DNA of 64,000 nt from Linum tenue (lineage: Eukaryota > Streptophyta > Magnoliopsida > Malpighiales > Linaceae). The notes under the pieces were generated by a model. That model made no database searches. It saw only the letters and a program-made list of their open reading frames with translations, and was not told the DNA's origin. Each line of letters starts with the position of its first letter. Within the stretch, counting starts at the first letter, position 1. The stretch spans positions 124,001 to 188,000 of the forward strand of contig CAMGYJ010000011.1 of NCBI GenBank assembly GCA_946122785.1. The letters are read 5' to 3'. Of this stretch, positions 56,846 to 64,000 are shown one piece after another. A program made the translations under genes and the position numbers.

Positions 56846-57535
56846 TTTTTCGCCAGCCAATTTTACTATCAGGTTTTTGAAGTCTTCATCCCCTTCCGCC
56901 TCCCGCTCTTTCCTCCTGCCACCTTGGACTTGGAGCCGTCGCTGGAAGACTTTTTGAAGTTCAATGTTGGGTGCTTGTTTGGTCTTGATTTTCGTGGGTC
57001 AGACGGGCATGTGGTGTTGGCAACCGACGTGCGTCACCAGAGAGTGGTCAATCCCTACCTGGCAGATCTCCTAGCAGCAATAGACGCTATCACCATGTGA
57101 CCTCAAGATCCTTGAATCACGTGATTGTGTGGAAGGTGATTCCGAGATGGCCGTCAAGCAGATCCGACAAGACGTCCTAGAAGATTCCATTTTGTGGTCC
57201 AGTGCTCCGAGAGTGTCGTTAGATCCTGGACTTTTTGTCAGTTTGTATAGAGTTTAGGGCAGTTCCTAAAACTGGCAACAGTGCTTCCCATAGAGTGGCG
57301 CGTAAAGCACTGATATTGCCTTGTCTAGAGCTAGAGTCTTCGATTTTGTTGGGTGGGTTCACTAGAATGTTGCTTGCAGGGGATTTCTGGATAGCTCTTA
57401 TTCTCTCTTGGTATCACTTAGAAATAAAAAAAAAAAAACTTTTTGCCTGTCTTGTGGATGTAAATGTTCTCGTAGAACATTCATTATCCAAGTCTTTTGT
57501 CCATGATCCAATAACTCTGACACTGTAGTTGAACC
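56846..57535 (+). pseudogene. RNase H domain fragment of a non-LTR retroelement or RVT_3-type gene
   Basis: Plus-strand readings LEDFLKFNVGCLFG, DSDG-like GSDGHVVLATD and NPYLADLLAAIDAI match the plant reverse-transcriptase-like RNase H fold. After a frameshift at about 57,100 come SEMAVKQIRQDVLEDS and then, in another frame, RAVPKTGNSASHRVARKAL. At least two frameshifts make it non-functional. It abuts the end of the MADS duplication and marks its right border in copy B. Confidence 0.65.
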
Positions 57536-58032
57536 TCTAAAGGGTGACAAGTGATACAACTTTTAAATTGTCAGCAGATGGAACTCATTTGTTCATCCCA
57601 AATTTACTATCACAATCCATTTTCAGGGGATTTTTAGCTACCATCATACTCTTTCAAGTATAACTAGGTTGTATGCTTCACTTTGACGTGACAATGGGTA
57701 GATCCATTGGGTTATTTGACCTAAATGTCATTATTCATATCGTCATTGGTTCGGACACAAATGGACCCATATGCAATTTTATCGATTTTGGGTTTGGGTT
57801 GGGTTTGAATTATGTTTTATTTGGGTCAATTCATTTGGGTTATACCCAAATGGATCTATTGGGTCTAGATAATTATATACACAAAAACAATATCAACTAT
57901 TTCATTAACTACTTTCAATTCAATTGGACACTTTTATTGTATGTGTTTTAACCTTTCAATTTTATTCGTAAGAAAAAGTAAGACAAAAATTGCATTATCC
58001 TAAATCCTACAATCAATATATGGAGGTTCTCC
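57536..58032. other. intergenic, possible hAT debris
   Basis: Words such as ATGGGTAGATCCATTGGGTT and TTTGGGTTGGGTTTG recall the subterminal repeats of nearby hAT elements, but I see no paired ends. No gene seen. Confidence 0.35.
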
Positions 58033-58040
58033 TCCAAACC

Positions 58041-58744
58041 TAGGGATGACAATGGGTCGGGTTGGGTCGGGTTTTGCCAAACCTAAATCCAAACCCATGG
58101 GTTTATTCGTGAAAAAAATCCGGGGTAAAACCTATTGGGTTTGAAAAATTCAAACCCAACCCAACCCGCTGGGTATCCGCGGGTTCATGGGTACCCACGG
58201 GTTTTTGTCGTAAAAATTTATAATAACAAGTTCCTATCAAAATTAAAGTCAAATATCAATCTCTCAATACAAATTATCCATATATAAAACACCATTCTAG
58301 AAAATTCAAGCAAATCACAAATTAACTATACAAATTGTTCAATACCAATTTAGAAAACTCAAGAAAATTGAAGCAAATCACAAATTATCCATAAATAACA
58401 TGATTAATTGAAAGCTTCTTCTTTTTAATTAAGTTTTTTCACTCTCTACTCGATAACATCAACTTAATTCTACACAATTAGAAAGAAAAAATTAGACATG
58501 TATCCACAAACATAAATAAGATTAGTTGCTTAGAATATCAAATATACCGAGAAAATTAATTATATAGGTGTGGGCGGGTACCCACGGGTCGGGTTTACCT
58601 AAACCCAAACCCAACCCAACCCAATGAATAGTGAACGGGTTTAAACCCAAACCCGGCCCAAAACCCATCAACACGGATTTTACCCGCGTTGACCGGGTTG
58701 GATCGGGTGGGTACCCGTGGGTTCGAGTTTTGTTGCCATCCCTA
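58041..58744. mobile_element. hAT-type non-autonomous element
   Basis: The left end TAGGGATGACAATGGGTCGG and the inverse of the right end (TAGGGATGGCAACAAAAC) are clear. TCCAAACC is perfectly duplicated at 58,033-58,040 and 58,745-58,752. It is 704 bp long, with no transposase, and belongs to the same family as the element at 36,637-38,024 (inverted). Confidence 0.88.
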
Positions 58745-58752
58745 TCCAAACC

Positions 58753-60960
58753 CCCTTTGGTTTCACTTTTGCTGCTTCCTGCGCAGAGCAAGGGAGGATT
58801 ATTTGGTCATTTTGGTTTTAGTGAATAATATGGGCTTTTGAGAACACCAACACATCCAACCGTTCCCTTTGAGCACGACAGTACTTTTATGGGTTTCAAT
58901 ATACAAAGCATCATTATTATTATCTAGCCACTATCGTCTATTCTTGGCCAATACCATTCCAATTCTAGTTTTCTATGTTTGTATAACCGGACTGGAACAT
59001 GAACCGAAAAAGTTAGTGGTTTAGAGTTGAGTGGTTAACCGTTATAAAATCGTTGATAGAACCGTTCATGATAGATGACATACAAGAATGGTATATTATA
59101 CTAATTTAAGAATGAAGTTATTATTCACCATAAAAAGTTCAAATTCATATTATAACTAAAATATCTAATAAATCATTCAAATTGTCTCACAAAATAAATT
59201 ATATTTTTTTAATTTAGGTTAAAATTACGGTGCCAGTCTGTAGTGAACCACGTAAAGTCGACAACAATGTTTGAAAATGAAAAGATGAAGCAGAAATAAA
59301 ATTAATAATTATGGTTTGATGGTCTTACTTTACGTTAAGGTATTTTTTAAAAAATAGTGGTTAGAATATTGAATCGTGGACCAGTTAGACCATGGTAGTT
59401 CATATGGTTTTATGAAAATTATTTTTTACTAATGAAACAATCTTGATTTATACAATAGTACTCGACAATTTAGTGTATAGTATTCTTGATTTTACTGATA
59501 ACAAATGGTATCAACAATGTCTCTGTTCGTACCACATAAAAATAAAATAAATATTCAATGCACATTACACATGGACCGGGTAAAACCAATGGGCCTATTC
59601 AAGATTTCCCGTTTAAATATGTAAAATCAATCAACATGAATATTTCTTAATATTTGTACAAAATAGCCTTGGATGACAGTAAATAATTTTGGCGATTTGA
59701 CCGATCCATGAAATAATATGCTTGAAATTGATGAGACAAATGATATTCGTGATAGAATTGACCAAGACCTCTTAGTTAATGGTGAGATGAGAAGTTGTAG
59801 TTGTGATCTAATCAAAGGACTAGTGGACTACGGCTAACAGGTAAGGATCTTTAGGAAATTGTTAGTTTAGAGTTAAGTTTGTTTGAAAAAGATGAAAGAA
59901 AATTTAGTGGAACATTATGTACTTTAACAATTTGTCTAAAAAGTATTCACAATAGTCCAAACTAAACATCAAGAGTGTTTAACTAAGACTTAGACATGAG
60001 GTACAAATATGAACTCATGGATTGTTTCTCTTGGTTGGGAAATCTTACTAGCAATCTTGGGCAAAATCACAAGTTGGTTGAGTTATTGGATTTGGTGGTC
60101 AAGGTAATGATATTGTTGAGAAGAAAAAAGCGGATATTCATTGTGGAGATAGTTGTTTCAATGGAGATAAAGAGAAAATCTCGGACAATGCTCATGACTT
60201 AGGCGAGGTCAGTTCTATTTGGCATTGAAATGATGTTTGAAATTTGCAAACATTTTACCATTAAACTTTTGTTTTTAATGAAATATAGGATAAGAAGAAA
60301 GAGTTTGGTAATGGCGGAGGTAGTGGATTCCGACTATTGATGGTAGAGATCGTTTTCATTGATAGAAATGAAGACATTGTTGTTGGTGGAGATTTTTTTT
60401 ACAAGTTGGTGGAGATGATGATGCTATTAGGTGGAGCAATCGCAACGAAGTTAAAAAGAATGGGATTGATTATATTACATGAGTTATATTTTTACTTTTA
60501 GTAAGGACATTCATTGATTAATCAGGTAGATTGGCAGAAAATTCTATGTTTGTATGTTTTTTTTTTACATTTTTAATAATTCTATTTTATATAAACTATT
60601 GACGAAATGCATCCGGCCAATGGGTCGGGTAGCAAGCTAGTAATTGCATATCCATTTTCTTTTTGGACTTCCAATACAATGGGTCAAATTGAGACCCAAG
60701 CTAAACAATTGGGTACGGGTATGCCCCAAACATAAATTTACCCAAACTTGATTTGGCCATAATAAGTTGGATTTGGGTAATACGCAAAATTTAAGACACA
60801 TTTGCCATCAATGTCACTTGCCTCTATATAACATTCTAGATATTAAGTGTGATTTTCATGCTCTTTAGGTAATATTTCATAGTTTTAAACTGCAACCATA
60901 TTTGGGACGAATTAGGAAGTGAAAATTACGCTTATTTATTTTTTGTCAAAAAATCGATAG
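58753..60960. other. intergenic, no gene seen
   Basis: AT-rich. Short words such as GAACCGTTCATGATAG near 59,070 and ATGGGTCGGGTAGCAAGC near 60,620 hint at old transposon pieces without clear ends. No exon pattern or conserved domain was recognised. Confidence 0.4.
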
Positions 60961-60978
60961 TGCGAGTAAAGAAAGTAA

Positions 60979-61052
60979 ATTGAGGCTCTCAGGCTGAAAT
61001 CTTATTATCACAACTCGTTCTTCTCTCTTGGTTACAACGGCAGGTGCGGCTG

Positions 61053-61093
<41 letters not shown>

Positions 61094-61195
61094 GAAAAAT
61101 AACCCTAGCTCTCCGAATCCTCATACAACGTGGAGATAATGAAAATAACAAGAGTGATCCCTAAATTTATTAGTGTGTAGTTAGAGATCACTACA
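60979..61195 (-). repeat. probable 3' LTR of the copia element
   Basis: On the minus strand the LTR would begin TGTAGTGATCTCTAACTACA, directly after a purine-rich tract (reverse of CTCCCCATCGAGGCG, 61,196-61,210). The far end is placed at TGAGGCTCTCAGG (about 60,979) only by its TG. It includes a (CA)n(TA)n microsatellite at 61,055-61,093. No partner LTR is inside the window. Confidence 0.5.
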
Positions 61196-61462
61196 CTCCC
61201 CATCGAGGCGAAGGAGTGAATGTCAAGAAGGCCAAGCTTGACGAAGAGATGATGGAACTGATCAACGCTCAATCCCTTCGTAAATAAATCGGCTGGTTGA
61301 TCGGAGCGATCTTCACAGGACTATCTCACCGGATTGAACGCGCTCCCTGACAAAGTAGCAGTCCATCTCCACGCGTTTAGTAGCAATGTGGAGAGCTGCT
61401 TGATTATCACAGTGTAAAACAGTAGGCGCAGGAGAGAAAACACCAAGATCTCGGAGAAGCCA

Positions 61463-61885
61463 TCACAACCAGATCAACTCACTCACTGTACTGGCCATAG
61501 CCTGATATTCTGCCTCTGTGGATGATCGGGCGACAATCGTCTTCTTCTTAGTTCGCCAAGAAATCGGTGAACCACCAAGAGTGATAAAGAAACCTGTCGT
61601 GGAACGACGAGTGGTGGGGCAGTCGCCCCAATCCGCATCACAAAACCCGGTTAACGTAAGTGGAGCCAAAGAAGAAAGAAAAATACCTCGACCAGCGGAG
61701 CCTTTTTGGCACCGGAGAACACGAGCAACGACCGCCTCGTGAGCCTGAGTAGGTGATTGCATGGCTTGACTGAGGAGATTAACAACATAAACTATGTCTG
61801 GACGAGTGACTGTCAGGTATAGTAAACGACCAACAAGACGACGATAGGCTGCATGCATGATCACGCGCAGGAGGAGAGTGGCCAC
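61463..61885 (-). pseudogene. copia RNase H domain
   Basis: It contains YRRLVGRLLYLTVTRPDI, GFCDADWGDCPTTRRSTTGF, ISWRTKKKTIVARSSTEAEY and MASTVSELIWL, the standard C-terminal part of copia polyproteins. It is frameshifted relative to RT. The D-D-E type residues of RNase H (CDADW, STEAEY) are present. Confidence 0.85.
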
Positions 61886-62576
61886 GTCCCAAGTGATGCT
61901 GTTGCTCTATCGGAGTAGAGAAAGGGCGCGTAGTAGTTAATCCAGCTGCGGTGAGGATATCGAGGACATACTTTCTCTGATTAAGAACGAGCCCCTTAGG
62001 TGATCGAGCAACCTCGATTCCCAAGAAATATTTTAGAGTACCACGATCCTTGACCGTGAATCGATCGTGATGGAAAGTCTTGACCTGTTGAATGAAAGAA
62101 AGATCATGCCCTGTGATGATGACATCGTCAACATAGATAAGAGCTACCACAAAAACAGAACCACGACGATGTGTGAATAAAGCATGATCCGCACGACTTT
62201 GAACAAACTGAAACTCGAGTAGGGCTTGAGTAAACTTCTGGTACAAATTCCGCGAAGCCTGACGCAGACCATAAAGAGACTTATTTAGACAACCAATACG
62301 TGTGTCCCCTGGGTGTGAGAAACATTGCGAAATCTTCATATAGACCTCTTCTTCCAAATCACCATGGAGAAAGGCATTATTGACGTCTAACTGGTGGATG
62401 TGCCAACCCCTAGTAACAGCAACAACAAGCAGACAACGAACGATGACCAACTTGGCGGCTGGAGCGTAGATGTCATGGAAATCCACACCTTCAATATTTG
62501 TAAAACCTTTCGCTACGAGGCGCGCCTTGTAACACTCAATGGATCCATAGGGATTGAACTTGATCTGTAAACCCAT
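61779..62576 (-). pseudogene. copia reverse transcriptase
   Basis: It contains YKARLVAKGFTNIEGVDF, HQLDVNNAFLHGDLEEEVYM, SLYGLRQASRNLYQKF and the catalytic YVDD box in ALIYVDDVIITG, all typical of Ty1/copia RT. The frame is lost near 61,880 before RNase H, and it is joined to the upstream frame only by a frameshift. Confidence 0.85.
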
Positions 62577-63839
62577 TTACATTCAATAGCTCGCTTTCCT
62601 GGAGGCAAATAAACCAAGGTCCAAGTGTCATTGGCTTCGAGAGGTGAGATTTCTACCTGCATGGCATCACACAATTGCTTGTAATGAACTGCCTTGAAGA
62701 AGAACTGGGGCTCATCGATGGCGGTGACCGCAACAACAAATGCATGATGAGCAGCCGAGAGACGATGGTAGCTAAGGTAGTCGTCCATCGGATATAGAGC
62801 AGTGGCAGAGTGGGCTGTCCCAGGTAGCTGCACGTCGTAGCCCGCGAGTCGAGTGGAGAGCTGCCGAACTTGATCGCTGCGGCGAAGAGGTGAAGGTTTC
62901 GGAACAGAAGCAGAAGGCGCGCTAGCCGGCGCGGAAGGGGAAGCTGATAACCAAGTAGCCTGTGACGGCAAGGGAGAAGAGGCTCCAGCAGGAACGGACG
63001 ACAAGGGAGACCTATCAGTGGGTGGGGGCGTGCTGCTCGACTCCGCGAAGGGTGTGCTCTGCGCTGACAGAGGAGAAGCGACATCTTCATTGTAAGCTTC
63101 CTCAACTGCGACATCCTCAATGACGGACGAGGGAACCATGGACTGGGGCGACAAAACTGTAACAGGGGTAAGCCGAGCCTCGTCCATGTCATAGTAGGGA
63201 AGGACATACTCAAGAAACCGAACATCACGAGAAGTATATATGTGTTTATTCTTAATATCATATACTCGGTAGCCACGTTGATCAAAAGGGTAACCCATAA
63301 AAATACATGCTCTCCCCCTCTCAACGAATTTGTGCAGCCCGTGATGGTTGTCGCACGCATAAGCAAGACAGCCAAAACTGCGCAGATGACCATATGTAGG
63401 GTCTTTGCCAAACAAAATGCTGTAGGGAGTCTTGTTTCCAATAGAAACTAGTGGCATCCTGTTAATCAAATAAGTTGCAGTAAGAACGCATTCACCCCAG
63501 AACTTAATGGGAAGATTCTCGTGGAAACGCAGTGCCCTCGCAGTATCCAGCAAATGCCAATGTTTGCATGCCACAACGCCATTATGCTGAGGCGTATCCG
63601 TGCAAGAATTCTGAAGCACAATGCCCTTTTCTTCATAATACACGACCAGGGATGTGCTAGCAAATTCTGGACCATTATCCAACTATATGCGCACCACCGT
63701 GCCACCAAACTATGTTGCAATCGTATTGCAAAAATAAAGAAGATACCGAGCGGTATTCGATTTGTATCTCATAAAAAATACGGCACGACTGTAATCATCA
63801 ACAACAGTCAAGAAATAATGTGCTTGATTCGGGCCTAAT
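62513..63839 (-). pseudogene. copia integrase and start of RT, with in-frame stop
   Basis: Readings LGPNQAHYFLTVVDDYSRA, a TAG just before LDNGPEFAS (near 63,685), and then TPQHNGVVACKHWHLLDTAR, FWGECVLTATYLINR and HLRSFGCLAYA are copia integrase. The usual NGVVERKHRH is here NGVVACKHWH, so the catalytic glutamate appears to be replaced by alanine. The frame continues through a Ser/Pro-rich linker into NDTWTLVYLPPGKRAIECKW, the RT entry, and then shifts frame near 62,575. Confidence 0.8.
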
Positions 63840-64000
63840 TGTACACATTTTATCCCCGTTTTCCTTGGACGTTTGTGGCATTTGTGCTCCTAAAAGGGTG
63901 GTTTTACGCTAGGTTTCTTGTGTTTTAGCGTATTTTAGGATCTAACAGGTGAAACCACTCCCATGAGTCGAAAGTTGAACGAAAAGGAGCAAAGACCGGG
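63840..64000. mobile_element. start of another LTR element inserted in the copia integrase
   Basis: The integrase reading stops abruptly at LGPNQ, and the next bases are TGTACACATTTTATCCCCGT, a TG start followed by non-coding sequence typical of a long plant LTR. The element runs past the window end, so type and target duplication cannot be confirmed. Confidence 0.55.

Larger units (their letters stand above)
61196..63839 (-). mobile_element. decayed Ty1/copia retrotransposon, 5' part cut off
   Basis: Minus strand, in order: integrase (63,839 to about 63,100), Ser/Pro-rich spacer (about 62,860-63,100), reverse transcriptase (about 62,690-61,900), RNase H (61,885-61,463), then the polypurine tract and LTR. 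The integrase-RT-RNase H order defines copia. It has one in-frame stop and at least two frameshifts, so it is dead. The 5' side is interrupted at 63,840 by another LTR. Confidence 0.85.

Overview
This window is nuclear DNA from a flowering plant, probably a eudicot. It is AT-rich, genes have GT-AG introns, and it is packed with plant transposable elements (LINE, Ty1/copia, Ty3/gypsy-like LTR elements, CACTA, hAT, MULE, PIF-type MITE). No bacterial features, rRNA, tRNA or CRISPR array was recognised. I cannot name the species.

The host genes are two tandem, same-strand copies of one MIKC-type MADS-box transcription factor gene. Its exon lengths (185-79-62-100-42-42-last exon) and the wording of its K domain fit the FLOWERING LOCUS C (FLC) clade. 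Copy B (42,071-56,440) looks complete: seven exons, 287 codons and a 10.3-kb first intron. Copy A (13,627-17,657) has exons 2 to 7 intact, but no MADS-domain exon is visible anywhere in the 13.6 kb to its left. The two copies sit in a direct duplication of about 11.6 kb (about 6,495-18,060 and 45,015-56,845). Several insertions occur in only one copy, so each copy shows the other's empty site.

Layout. 0.36-0.81 kb: PIF/Harbinger-like MITE. 0.9-4.1 kb: degenerate LINE (minus) split by a MULE-type MITE. 5.18-6.42 kb: MULE with long terminal inverted repeats and a GC-rich, possibly captured interior. 6.5-18.06 kb: MADS copy A with its long 5' flank or intron 1, carrying its own hAT and a solo-LTR-like insert. 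18.6-19.7 kb: hAT and MULE MITEs. 19.8-25.7 kb: very young gag-only LTR retrotransposon (minus). 25.75-28.73 kb: CACTA element carrying a captured HAD-phosphatase gene fragment. 29.4-34.4 kb: a related LTR split by a second CACTA element, followed by a stub of internal sequence to about 35.4 kb. 36.6-38.0 kb: hAT with another hAT nested inside. 38.5-40.8 kb: further MITE-like repeats and a GC-rich patch resembling the end of MADS exon 1. 42.07-56.44 kb: MADS copy B. 56.85-57.5 kb: non-LTR RNase H fragment. 58.0-58.7 kb: hAT. 60.9-63.84 kb: decayed Ty1/copia (minus), interrupted at 63,840 by the start of another LTR element that runs off the window.

Working picture: a transcription-factor locus was duplicated in tandem and the copies were pushed about 38.9 kb apart by nested transposons. 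Copy B keeps promoter, DNA-binding exon and C-terminal exons. Copy A keeps an intact reading frame for the dimerisation and C-terminal parts, but either lost exon 1 or has it beyond the left edge. All assignments come from reading the sequence by eye; no search was run.
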